Below are positions 11,431-18,979 of a DNA stretch of 64,000 bases, in pieces. The notes beneath the pieces were generated by a model. That model had not been told where the DNA came from and searched no databases. It saw nothing but the letters and a program-made list of their open reading frames with translations. Where the stretch lies: the NCBI RefSeq assembly GCF_020410765.1, contig NZ_CP084541.1, forward strand, positions 858,501 to 922,500. The letters are read 5' to 3'. How positions within the stretch are numbered: the stretch's first letter is position 1; each line of letters opens with the position of its first letter. The stretch comes from Streptomyces marincola (GTDB lineage Bacteria > Actinomycetota > Actinomycetes > Streptomycetales > Streptomycetaceae). The position numbers and the translations under genes are program-made.

Positions 11431-12456
11431 ATGAGAGTCGGGATCATCGGTGCCACCGGCCAGGTGGGCGGCGTCATGCGGCGGATACTGGCCGAACGGA
11501 AGTTTCCGGTGGACGAGCTCCGGCTGTTCGCCTCGGCCCGGTCCGCCGGGCGCACGCTGCCCTGGCAGGACGGCACGGTCACGGTCGAGGACGCGGCGGC
11601 GTCCGACTACTCGGGGCTCGACGTGGCGCTGTTCTCGGCCGGCAAGGGCATCTCCAAGGAGCTGGCCGAGCAGGTCGCGGCGGCCGGCGCCGTGGTCATC
11701 GACAACTCCTCCGCGTGGCGGATGCACCCCGAGGTGCCGCTCGTCGTCTCCGAGGTCAACCCGGAGGCCGCCGGCCTGCGCCCCAAGGGCATCATCGCCA
11801 ACCCCAACTGCACCACCATGGCCGCCATGCCCGTGCTCCGCCCGCTGCACGCCGAGGCCGGTCTCACCGGCCTCGTGGTGGCCACCTACCAGGCGGTCTC
11901 GGGCAGCGGCCTGGCCGGCGTCGCCGAGCTGGACCGGCAGACCCGCGGCGCCGTGGCGCAGGACGCGACGCGCCTGACGTCCGACGGGCTCGCGGTGGAC
12001 TTCCCCGCGCCCGAGCAGTACGTGCGGCCGATCGCGTTCAACGTGCTCCCGATGGCCGGCTCGATCGTCGACGACGGCCTCGATGAGACGGACGAGGAGC
12101 AGAAGCTGCGCAACGAGAGCCGCAAGATCCTCGGCATCCCCGGCCTCAAGGTGTCGGGCACCTGCGTGCGGGTCCCCGTGTTCACGGGCCACTCGCTCCA
12201 GATCAACGCCCGTTTCGAACGGCCGCTGTCCCCCGCCAGGGCCCGCGAGCTGCTGGCGGACGCCCCGGGCGTCGAGCTGTCCGACATCCCCACCCCGCAG
12301 CAGGCCGCCGGCCGCGACGCCAGCTACGTGGGGCGCATCCGGCGCGACGAGACGGCCGAGAACGGCCTGGCGCTCTTCGTCTCCGGGGACAACCTGCGCA
12401 AGGGCGCCGCGCTCAACGCGGTGCAGATCGCGGAGCTGATCGCCGCCGAGCGCTGA
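11431..12456 (+). CDS. asd: Aspartate-semialdehyde dehydrogenase
   Basis: Reduces aspartyl phosphate to aspartate semialdehyde with NADPH, the branch point to lysine/diaminopimelate, threonine and methionine. NADP-binding GIIGATGQVGG at the start, active-site ANPNCTTM with Cys127, QAVSGSGLAG, and the C-terminal substrate-binding GHSLQINARFERP with the conserved His. 341 residues, full length. GAGGAGCGTC precedes the ATG. Streptomyces usually pairs lysC with asd; here there is no aspartate kinase next door, so this may be the second asd copy that some Streptomyces carry. Confidence 0.95.
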   Translation: MRVGIIGATGQVGGVMRRILAERKFPVDELRLFASARSAGRTLPWQDGTVTVEDAAASDYSGLDVALFSAGKGISKELAEQVAAAGAVVIDNSSAWRMHPEVPLVVSEVNPEAAGLRPKGIIANPNCTTMAAMPVLRPLHAEAGLTGLVVATYQAVSGSGLAGVAELDRQTRGAVAQDATRLTSDGLAVDFPAPEQYVRPIAFNVLPMAGSIVDDGLDETDEEQKLRNESRKILGIPGLKVSGTCVRVPVFTGHSLQINARFERPLSPARARELLADAPGVELSDIPTPQQAAGRDASYVGRIRRDETAENGLALFVSGDNLRKGAALNAVQIAELIAAER

Positions 12457-12473
12457 TCCCGACGCCGGGACGT

Positions 12474-12513
12474 GCGGCGGGGGCCGGGGGCGCGTGCCCC
12501 CGGCCCCCGCCGC
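12474..12513. terminator. Strong bidirectional terminator between asd and the DoxX-like gene
   Basis: Perfect 18-bp inverted repeat (12474-12491 with 12496-12513) closed by a 4-base GCGT loop, placed between two convergent genes 18 bases after the asd stop and 7 bases from the other stop. There is no U-tract, as is common in Streptomyces. Confidence 0.85.
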
Positions 12514-12519
12514 TGCCCG

Positions 12520-12870
12520 TTACTGGGAGATCGCCAACGCGAACGACGCGACGGCCAGCGCCAGGTAGGTCCCGGGAAAGGCCATGTTGTAGAACACCCG
12601 GGCGCGCACGTGCACGGCGACGGCGCCGATGAAGAAGAGCACGAGCCCGCCGGCGGCGGCGATGCCCAGGATGTCCATACCGAGCAGCCCCAGCAGGAGC
12701 CCGACCGCCCCCGCGGCCTTGAGGCCGCCGAGCAGGGGGAGCATCGACTGCGGCACCCCCACCTCGGCGGAGTTCGCGAGAACGAACTTCGCCCGCGCGA
12801 AGTCCGCGATGGCTATCCCCCCGGTCACCACGATCGTGACGACGGTGACCACCACGTACAGGACAGACAT
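12520..12870 (-). CDS. DoxX-like four-helix membrane protein
   Basis: Small integral membrane protein of 116 residues with four hydrophobic segments (VLYVVVTVVTIVVTGG, the LPLLGGLKAAGAVGLLLG region, GIAAAGGLVLFFIGAVAV and FPGTYLALAVASFALAI) and the pattern VGVPQSMLPLLGGLKAAGA typical of DoxX-like proteins. The ATG follows GGGAGG at good spacing. It is the second gene of a two-gene unit with 12888-13193 (17 bases apart). Function of the family is poorly defined (redox or thiosulfate-linked in a few cases). Confidence 0.8.
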   Translation of the reverse strand: MSVLYVVVTVVTIVVTGGIAIADFARAKFVLANSAEVGVPQSMLPLLGGLKAAGAVGLLLGLLGMDILGIAAAGGLVLFFIGAVAVHVRARVFYNMAFPGTYLALAVASFALAISQ

Positions 12871-12887
12871 GTCGTGCCCGCCTCCCG

Positions 12888-13193
12888 TCAGCCGAACAGG
12901 CGGTGGGCGCCGAGCACGTCGAACGGCCGCGGCGCGGGCGGCCCGTCGACGGACCACTTGGCCACGGCCGCCTGGAGCCGCTGCCCCGCCGGCAGGCCGG
13001 GCAGCGGGTTCTCCACGCCCTCCTCCAGCGTGAGCAGGGCGACGAACTCGGTGCCGCCGGCGGCGCGCAGGTAGGCGTACCGCACGCCCTCCGGGCCCGC
13101 CGCCGCCAGCTCGGCGACGGTGTCGGTGATCGCGTCGACGACCTCGGCGACGCCTTCTTCGGCCACTCGGTACGTGAGCATCAGGGTGGGCAT
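12888..13193 (-). CDS. Small hypothetical protein, possible ABM-type dimeric alpha/beta-barrel
   Basis: 101 residues, MPTLMLTYRVAEEGVAEVVD then VRYAYLRAAGGTEFVALLTLEE. The alternation of a beta strand, an amphipathic helix and a strand containing TEFVALLTLEE recalls antibiotic-biosynthesis-monooxygenase or stress-response ferredoxin-like folds, but I cannot assign it to a named family. GGAG lies nine bases before the ATG. It is co-transcribed with the DoxX-like gene and divergent from the LysR regulator (114 bases), which is a plausible controller of the pair. Confidence 0.7.
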   Translation of the reverse strand: MPTLMLTYRVAEEGVAEVVDAITDTVAELAAAGPEGVRYAYLRAAGGTEFVALLTLEEGVENPLPGLPAGQRLQAAVAKWSVDGPPAPRPFDVLGAHRLFG

Positions 13194-13307
13194 GGGTGGT
13201 TCTCCCGCGGATCGGCTGAGGTGGGCCGGCCCGCTGCCCGCCCACCGGCTACCAGCCTTCCCGCAGCCCCGGACGACGTCCAATACCTGCGCCCATAACC
13301 TGGGGGC

Positions 13308-14264
13308 ATGGATGTCGACACCCGGCTGCTGCGGTACTTCGTCGCGGTCGCCGAGGAGGGAACGCTGACCCGCGCGGCCGAGCGCCTGCACGTCTCGCAG
13401 CCCGCCCTCACCAAGCAGATCAGGCAGTTGGAGACCCTGCTGGGCACGCGCCTGTTCACCCGCTCCCGCACGGGCATGGCGCTCACGGGAGCGGGCCGGG
13501 CGCTGGCGGGGCGGGCGCCCGGCCTGCTGGCCGACCTCGACCTGGCGACGCGGGCGACGCGGGCCGCCGCCGCGCGGGCCCGGCGGGTGCTGCGCGTCGG
13601 CTACCTGGCGAGCGCGGCCAACGAGGCCACGCAGGAGATCGTCGCCGAGTTCACCCGCCGCAGGCCCGACTGGCGGGCGGAGATGCGGCAGGCGACGTGG
13701 GCCGACCCGACCGGCGGGCTCGCCGCAGGGGACGTCGACGTCGCGCTGGTCCGCCTGCCCGCCCCGGGCCAGGACCTCCCCGCCCAGGACGGCCTGCGGG
13801 TGGCGGAGCTGCTGACGGAGCCGCGCTGGGTCGCGCTGCCCGCGACGCACCCGCTGGCCGGGCGCGAGGTGGTCCCGTTCCCCGAACTGCTCGACGAACC
13901 GTTCGTGGCCGCGCCGGCCGGGACGGGCCTGTGGCGGGACTACTGGCTGGCCACCGCGGAACGCGACGGCAGGCCCGTGCGGGTCGGCGCCGTCACCGAA
14001 CGGCCCGACGACTGGCTGAGCGCGATCGCCAACGGCTACGGCGTCGCCCTGGCCCCCGCGTCCGCCGCGCGCTTCTACGCGCGCCCCGGCGTCGTCTACC
14101 GGCCCGTGCGCGACGTCCCGCCCAGCCGCATCGGCGTCGCCTGGGCGCCGGATTCGGCCGGCCCCGCCGTGCGGGACTTCGTGCGCGCCTGCCTCGCGGT
14201 CTGCCGCGGCCCCGCGGCCCGGGAGCCGTCGGCTCCCGGGCCGCAGGACCCGCCCGAACGGTGA
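13308..14264 (+). CDS. LysR family transcriptional regulator
   Basis: 318 residues. The N-terminal winged helix-turn-helix reads LLRYFVAVAEEGTLTRAAERLHVSQPALTKQIRQLE in pattern, followed by an effector-binding domain with two alpha/beta lobes (LRVGYLASAANEATQEIV, VALVRLPAPGQ, WLSAIANGYGVALAP). TAACCT at 13296-13301 ends six bases before the ATG, so the transcript may be leaderless. LysR genes usually act on the divergently read neighbour, here the small-protein/DoxX unit. The last 17 codons contain a perfect 14-bp hairpin. Confidence 0.92.
   Translation: MDVDTRLLRYFVAVAEEGTLTRAAERLHVSQPALTKQIRQLETLLGTRLFTRSRTGMALTGAGRALAGRAPGLLADLDLATRATRAAAARARRVLRVGYLASAANEATQEIVAEFTRRRPDWRAEMRQATWADPTGGLAAGDVDVALVRLPAPGQDLPAQDGLRVAELLTEPRWVALPATHPLAGREVVPFPELLDEPFVAAPAGTGLWRDYWLATAERDGRPVRVGAVTERPDDWLSAIANGYGVALAPASAARFYARPGVVYRPVRDVPPSRIGVAWAPDSAGPAVRDFVRACLAVCRGPAAREPSAPGPQDPPER
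14214..14244. terminator. Hairpin overlapping the 3' end of the LysR coding region
   Basis: Perfect 14-bp inverted repeat (14214-14227 with 14231-14244) with a 3-base loop, lying 20 bases before the LysR stop codon. Its position between convergent genes suggests a terminator that also codes for the C-terminal tail. Confidence 0.6.
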
Positions 14265-14308
14265 CCGCCTCGCGCGCGGCGGCGGGCCGGGACGCGCGCG
14301 GCCCCCTC

Positions 14309-14362
14309 CGTCCCGCCCGGGTCGGGGCGGTCCCGAGGGGGCCGCTCGGGGAGGGCGGGACG
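14309..14362. terminator. Nested hairpin between the LysR and S1 protease genes
   Basis: Outer stem CGTCCCGCCC (14309-14318) pairs with 14353-14362. Inside it CCCGAG (14332-14337) pairs with CTCGGG (14345-14350). The structure sits 16 bases beyond the protease stop codon on the minus strand and 45 bases after the LysR stop, so it can serve both transcripts. Confidence 0.6.
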
Positions 14363-14378
14363 CCCCCTGGGAGCGCCG

Positions 14379-15455
14379 TTACGGCAGCGTCGCGCCGACC
14401 GCGTCGAGCGCGTCCGTCACCGGGTAGAAGAACGTGGTGCCGCCCGAGGTGCAGTCGCCGCTGCCGCCCGAGGTGATCCCGACGGCGGAGCTGCCGGAGA
14501 ACAGCGCGCCGCCGCTGTCGCCCGGCTCGGCGCACACGCTCGTCTCGATCGTGCCGTGGACGGTGCCCTGCGGGTAGCTCACGGAGACGTCGACGGCCGT
14601 GACCTCGCCGCCGTGCAGGCCGGTGGTGCTGCCGCTGCGCTGCACCTGCTGGCCGACCGTCGCCTCGGCGGCGCCGGTGATCTCCTGCGTGCCGCCGTCG
14701 TAGAGGTTCACGGCGCTGGGGTGATCGACGTCCGCGCTGTACTCGACCAGCGCGTAGTCGCCCTCGGGGAACACACTTTCCGCCATGGTGCCGATCGGGT
14801 CTCCGCCCGCGGACTCGGACCACGTGCTGCCGGTCGACCCGCAGTGGCCCGCGGTGAGGAAGCCCGGCTGGTCACCCACCGTCACGTTGAAGCCGAGCGA
14901 GCAGCGCGCGCCCGAGCTGTGGATCGCGTCACCGCCCGCGATGAACGGCGCGAACGCGCCAGGCCGCTGTTCCAGCGTCGCCAGGCCGTCCAGCGCCTCG
15001 ACCGAGTCGCGCACGGATTCCAGCGCCGCGCCGGTGACCGTGCTGTCCACGGTGACGCGGACGGTGTTGCCGACCGGGTCGACCGACCAGGCGGTGCCCG
15101 GCACGGCGAACTCCTCGACCTGCGCCCTGACTTCGGCGAGCGTGGCGGAGCTGTGCTCCACCACGCGGGCCCGCGCGCCCGCGTCGCGCACGGTGTCGGC
15201 CGCCGTCTCGTCCAGCACGTTGACCACGAGGGCCTTGGTGTCGGCGTCGTAGAAGGCACCCGCGGCCTCGTCGCCGAGCCGGTCGGTCAGGGAGCCGGCC
15301 AGCTCGCCGGCCTCGGCCGAGGAGAGGACGTCGGGTGCGGCCGGTGCCGCGGGGGCGGCGTTGGCCTGGGTCACGGCGAGCGAGCCCGCGAGCAGGGCCG
15401 CCAGGCCGGTGGCAGCGGCGAGCAAGCGCCGGTGCGATGTGCGTCGGTGTGTCAC
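14379..15455 (-). CDS. Secreted chymotrypsin-like serine protease (S1 family, streptogrisin A-like)
   Basis: Pre-pro-protease of 358 residues. The GTG start (VTHRRTSHRR) has a perfect AGGAGG seven bases away. A signal peptide with basic head and LLAAATGLAALLAGSLAV core ends at ANAAPA. A propeptide of about 150 residues (alpha-lytic protease prodomain type) follows, and the mature enzyme probably begins at IAGGDAIHSSG. Catalytic triad: His in FLTAGHCGS, Asp in EGDYALVEY, Ser in EPGDSGGAL; the cysteines of ARCSLGFN and AGHCGS form the first disulfide. The extracellular enzyme digests protein. Its tandem neighbour at 15929 is a diverged paralogue. Confidence 0.92.
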   Translation of the reverse strand: MTHRRTSHRRLLAAATGLAALLAGSLAVTQANAAPAAPAAPDVLSSAEAGELAGSLTDRLGDEAAGAFYDADTKALVVNVLDETAADTVRDAGARARVVEHSSATLAEVRAQVEEFAVPGTAWSVDPVGNTVRVTVDSTVTGAALESVRDSVEALDGLATLEQRPGAFAPFIAGGDAIHSSGARCSLGFNVTVGDQPGFLTAGHCGSTGSTWSESAGGDPIGTMAESVFPEGDYALVEYSADVDHPSAVNLYDGGTQEITGAAEATVGQQVQRSGSTTGLHGGEVTAVDVSVSYPQGTVHGTIETSVCAEPGDSGGALFSGSSAVGITSGGSGDCTSGGTTFFYPVTDALDAVGATLP

Positions 15456-15928
15456 GCTCTTTCCTCCTGTGGGGGGTGGAGCCTTCGGCTCCGGAGAGAG
15501 CACGGACGTGGCCGGCTTTCGATGTCGGTCACGTCCATGCCAAGCGGTGTGGCGAGTATTCCCAGCCCGGCCGAGTCATACAAGCACGAGATCTTGCCCC
15601 GAACATACGATCACACCGTGCGAGGTAATGCGCGTAAACCGTCCAGAACTTCGTGTGTTTTCCCGCCGATGCCCCACTCCCGAGGCACCCGGTGCCGGGC
15701 CGCTGTCACCCGATGTGAGCGAGGCCCCCCGACATCGCTTGGACTAGACCTGTCTGAAAATAGTTGTTACAGGCCGCCCTTCGCCCCGAGCGCCCCCTTC
15801 GCCGACCGCACCCGGCCGTCACGCACACCACTTCCGCCCGCGCCGGCACAGGAGAACCGCCCCCGCCCGGCGAGCGGGCGGGGGCGGCTGATGCGCGCGC
15901 CCGGCGCGAGGGCGCGGGCACAGGAGCG
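15456..15928. other. Intergenic region between the two protease genes
   Basis: 473 bases with no convincing gene. Nearest 15455 it must hold the promoter of the streptogrisin A-like gene; AT-richer sequence between 15540 and 15780 fits a regulatory region. Near its right end lies the terminator of the second protease (15857-15887). No clear operator was recognised. Confidence 0.6.
15857..15887 (-). terminator. Terminator of the streptogrisin B-like gene
   Basis: Perfect 13-bp GC stem (15857-15869 with 15875-15887) around a GCGAG loop, starting 41 bases after the stop codon of the protease gene at 15929. Confidence 0.8.
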
Positions 15929-16849
15929 TCAGTACACGCTCACGCCATAGGCGTTGAGCGCCTCGACGATCGGCTGGTAGAACGTCGTGCCGCCGACGGA
16001 GCAGTTGCCGCTGCCGCCCGAGGTGAGGCCGAGCACGGTGTTGCCGGAGAAGAACGGGCCGCCGCTGTCGCCCGGCTCGGCGCAGGCGTTGGTCCGCGTG
16101 AGGCCGGAGACGATGTCACCGCCGCCGTAGTTGACCGTGTAGTTCAGCCCGGTCACGGAACCGCTGCGCAGGCCGGTGGTGCTGCCGCTGCGCTGCACGG
16201 CCTGGCCGTTGGTGGCGTTGGCCGCGCCCGTGATCTCGCGCGTGGTGCCGTTGTACAGGTTGACCGTGCCAGGGCGCGCGACCGAGCTGTCGTAGCGCAC
16301 GATGCCGTAGTCGTTGCCCGGGAAGCTGGAGCCGGTCGTCGGGCCGATGTAGGTGCTCAGCGAGGAGTTCGTGTACCAGCTCGGGAAGCCCTCGGTGCAG
16401 TGCCCCGCGGTGATGAAGTAGTCCGTGCTTCCGGAGCGGACGTTCACCCCCGCGGAACAGCGCCAGCCGGCGCTCGCGTAGATCGCGTCGCCGCCCGCTA
16501 TGTAGCGCTCCAGGGTGCCGGGCAGCTCCTCGACGGTGATCGCGTCGGCGAGCGGCCCCGCCTCCTCCATGATGGTGTCCAGCTCGGCGTCCGTGACGGT
16601 CTCGTCGACGGCGAGCAGGAGGCGGTTCGCCTCCTCGTCGACCGTCCACGCCGTGCCGCCGTCGACGCCCGAGGCCAGCACCGCGTCGCCGGCCGCGGCC
16701 AGTTGCGAGGCGCTGAACGTCGCGACGGGGTCGGCCTGGGCCGTCCCCGGCAGGGCGAACGCCGCCGTGGCCAGCAGGCCCGTCGCCGCGGCGGTCAGCC
16801 CGAGCCGGCGGGTTCCGCGTCCGTGGGGGTTGGTGCGCTTCGAACTCAC
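15929..16849 (-). CDS. Secreted chymotrypsin-like serine protease (S1 family, streptogrisin B-like)
   Basis: 306-residue pre-pro-protease. GTG start with GGGAGG upstream; twin-basic head SSKRTNPHGRGTRR, hydrophobic core and cleavage near AQADPV give a secretion signal. A shorter propeptide (about 80 residues) follows, then the mature part from IAGGDAIYASAG. Triad: His in FITAGHCTEG, Asp in GNDYGIVRYD, Ser in EPGDSGGPFF. The ending EALNAYGVSVY is nearly that of streptogrisin B from memory. The protein is extracellular. It shares domain order and many motifs with the protease encoded just downstream, indicating an old tandem duplication. Confidence 0.93.
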   Translation of the reverse strand: MSSKRTNPHGRGTRRLGLTAAATGLLATAAFALPGTAQADPVATFSASQLAAAGDAVLASGVDGGTAWTVDEEANRLLLAVDETVTDAELDTIMEEAGPLADAITVEELPGTLERYIAGGDAIYASAGWRCSAGVNVRSGSTDYFITAGHCTEGFPSWYTNSSLSTYIGPTTGSSFPGNDYGIVRYDSSVARPGTVNLYNGTTREITGAANATNGQAVQRSGSTTGLRSGSVTGLNYTVNYGGGDIVSGLTRTNACAEPGDSGGPFFSGNTVLGLTSGGSGNCSVGGTTFYQPIVEALNAYGVSVY

Positions 16850-17220
16850 TTGGCTTCCTCCCAGTAGGGGAATCACCGGGCCGTCGGGTAGCGGCCCGTG
16901 AGGCATGCTCAGGGGCCGGTGTCGCCATGCCCCTGACAAGCGCTGCCCCGCATCCTCGCGTTCGCCGCGCCCCTTGCCAAGAACGCGTTTCGGCCACGAC
17001 GGACACGGACCGTGTCACCCGGATGGCGGGGCGTGCGCGACTTACTCTCCGTCAGCGCCTCGACACCGCAACGCCGCTGATGGGACGCCACATCGTATGC
17101 ACCAGAACCGTTACGAAACCGGCCGGGCGCGGCTATCCGCTTGGCGCATTGTCCGCATCATGGTCGACCATAGGAGGGCCGCGGACGGGTAGGGGACCGC
17201 GTAGCAGAGAGGAGGCGTCC
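16850..17220. other. Intergenic region between the protease and sflA, with a 12-bp palindrome
   Basis: 371 bases between divergent genes, holding both promoters. ATGGTCGACCAT at 17160-17171 is a perfect palindrome 49 bases before the sflA ATG, and GGAGG of the sflA ribosome site follows. Nothing else could be identified. Confidence 0.55.
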
Positions 17221-17664
17221 ATGGGATCGGTGCGCAGGGCGAGTGCCTGGCTGGGCCTCGTCGAGGACCGCGAGACGCACTACTACGACGACGAGTACGC
17301 CGAAGGGCCGGAGCCGGGCGAGAGCGCCCCGTCGTGGACGACCGACCCCCGGCTCCGGGTGGCGGCGGCGTCCGCCGAGGAGTCGGGCGGGCGCATCGCG
17401 ACGGTCACCCCGGGCAGCTTCCGGGACGCCCGCCGCATCGGCGAGCTGTTCCGCGACGGTGTACCGGTCGTCATCAACCTCACCGTGCTCGAATCCGCCG
17501 ACGCCAAGCGCGTCGTCGACTTCGCGGCCGGCCTGACGTTCGGGCTGCGCGGTGACATCGAACGCGTCGCCTCCCGCGTCTTCCTGCTGACCCCCGCCGC
17601 CTACGAGGTCGTCAGCGGAGACGCCCGCCACGCCTCCGACGGCGGCTTCTTCAACCAGAGCTGA
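17221..17664 (+). CDS. sflA: SepF-like cell-division protein (SflA type)
   Basis: 147-residue SepF-family protein. The opening MGSVRRASAWLGLVED is the membrane-targeting amphipathic helix region, followed by an acidic linker (YYDDEYAEGPEPGE) and the C-terminal SepF domain (RIGELFRDGVPVVINLTVLE, AKRVVDFAAGLTFGLRGDIERVASRVFLLTPA). True SepF lies in the division cluster beside ftsZ; this copy stands alone, like the SepF-like genes of S. coelicolor that influence FtsZ and DivIVA placement in sporulation. GAGGAGGCGTCC precedes the ATG, which is chosen over longer frames. Assignment as SflA rather than SflB rests on neighbourhood and is less sure than the family. Confidence 0.87.
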   Translation: MGSVRRASAWLGLVEDRETHYYDDEYAEGPEPGESAPSWTTDPRLRVAAASAEESGGRIATVTPGSFRDARRIGELFRDGVPVVINLTVLESADAKRVVDFAAGLTFGLRGDIERVASRVFLLTPAAYEVVSGDARHASDGGFFNQS

Positions 17665-17692
17665 TCCGGCTCCGCCACCCGGCGGAGCCGGA
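17665..17692. terminator. Terminator between sflA and the mannosyltransferase-like gene
   Basis: Perfect 12-bp stem (17665-17676 with 17681-17692) and an ACCC loop beginning directly after the sflA stop codon, between convergent genes. Confidence 0.8.
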
Positions 17693-17700
17693 CCGGCAGG

Positions 17701-18921
17701 TCACGGGGGCCCGGAGCCGGTCAGCCAGACCGCGCCGTACACCGCCGCTCCCGCGACCGCCACTCCCGCCACGCCCGCCGCCACACCCGCGCGGGCCCGC
17801 GCCAGCGCCACCGCCGCGGGCAGCAGGAGGGGGAACGCGGGCAGCAGCAGGCGCGGTTTCGACCCGAAGTACCCCGCGGCGCACAGGGCGAGCACCACCA
17901 TGAGCCCCCCGTACACCAGCAGCGGCAGCGGCAGGCGCATCCGCACGCACAGCACGCACACCCACAGCAGCGCCGCCACCCCGGCGCACAGGGCGAGCCC
18001 CGCCACCGGGCTCCCGCCGGTCAGCCGCTCCCCGATGAACACGGCGAATCCCCACCCGCCGTCGAACCCGTTCCCCCACCCCTCCTGCACCCGCAGGTAG
18101 CCGAGCGGCTCCCCCGTGCGCGCCCCCACCCACAGCACGTAGCCGGCCCAGCCGAGCGGCGCGAGCAGCACCCCGCCCACCATCCGCCGGTGCGCGCGCC
18201 ACAGCCGCGCCACACCGCGCGCACCGCCGGCGCCGCCCCCGTCCCGTGCCGCGAGCAGCGCGGCGAGCGCCGAGGCGGCCACCGCGGCGGCCACCGCGAG
18301 CCCCGCGGGCCGGCACAGCCCCGCGGCGGCCGAGAGCGCGCCCGCCGTCAGCCACCGGTCGGTGAGCAGCGCGTACAGCGACCAGGCGGCCAGCGCGGTG
18401 AACAACGCCTCGGTGTACGCCATCGACTGCACGATCCCCACCGGCACCGCGGCCCACAGCACGGCGAGCAGCACCCCGGCCCGCGGGCCGTGCAGCCGCT
18501 CGCCGATCGCGTACAGGGCCCACGCCGCGGCCAGCGAGGCCACCGCGCTCACCAGCAGCCCGGCCTCGCCCGCGGACAGCGGCGACACCGCGGAGACCAG
18601 CCGTTCCAGCCACGGGAGCAGGGGGAAGAAGGCCAGGTCGGAATGCACCCCGCCGTCCTCGGCGACCACGGTCCTGCCGTAGCCGTGCTCCGCGATGCTC
18701 GCGTACCAGACGGAGTCCCAGCGCCCGGAGAGCAGCCGGACCACGCCCTTGTCCTCGGCCGGGTCCCACAGCGCGAGCACCGCGGCGCACACCAGCCGGA
18801 CCGCCGCGAACGCCAGCAGCGCCGGGGCGACCGCGCGCAGCCGCGCCCCCGGGGAACGCGGGTGCCGGCCGCCGCGACCCGCCCCTTCTGGCAGGGCACC
18901 GGCACGCGCGAGATCCGTCAC
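17701..18921 (-). CDS. Polytopic membrane protein, mannosyltransferase-like (PIG-V/PMT type)
   Basis: 406 residues with about nine hydrophobic segments. The first periplasmic loop contains SGRWDSVWYASIAEHGYG, the W-D-x-x-W/Y-Y pattern of PIG-V-type and other GT-C glycosyltransferases, which use polyprenyl-phosphate sugars. Later segments include YTEALFTALAAWSLYALL and SKPRLLLPAFPLLLPAAVAL, also typical of that class. The GTG start lacks a Shine-Dalgarno; an AT-rich ATAAT element just upstream may be a -10. Acceptor and sugar are unknown. No operon partner. Confidence 0.78.
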   Translation of the reverse strand: MTDLARAGALPEGAGRGGRHPRSPGARLRAVAPALLAFAAVRLVCAAVLALWDPAEDKGVVRLLSGRWDSVWYASIAEHGYGRTVVAEDGGVHSDLAFFPLLPWLERLVSAVSPLSAGEAGLLVSAVASLAAAWALYAIGERLHGPRAGVLLAVLWAAVPVGIVQSMAYTEALFTALAAWSLYALLTDRWLTAGALSAAAGLCRPAGLAVAAAVAASALAALLAARDGGGAGGARGVARLWRAHRRMVGGVLLAPLGWAGYVLWVGARTGEPLGYLRVQEGWGNGFDGGWGFAVFIGERLTGGSPVAGLALCAGVAALLWVCVLCVRMRLPLPLLVYGGLMVVLALCAAGYFGSKPRLLLPAFPLLLPAAVALARARAGVAAGVAGVAVAGAAVYGAVWLTGSGPP

Positions 18922-18979
18922 GGACCCGATTATTGGTGATGCCCGCCGCGGCCCGGTGACCCGCCCCGGTCCCGGCGCC

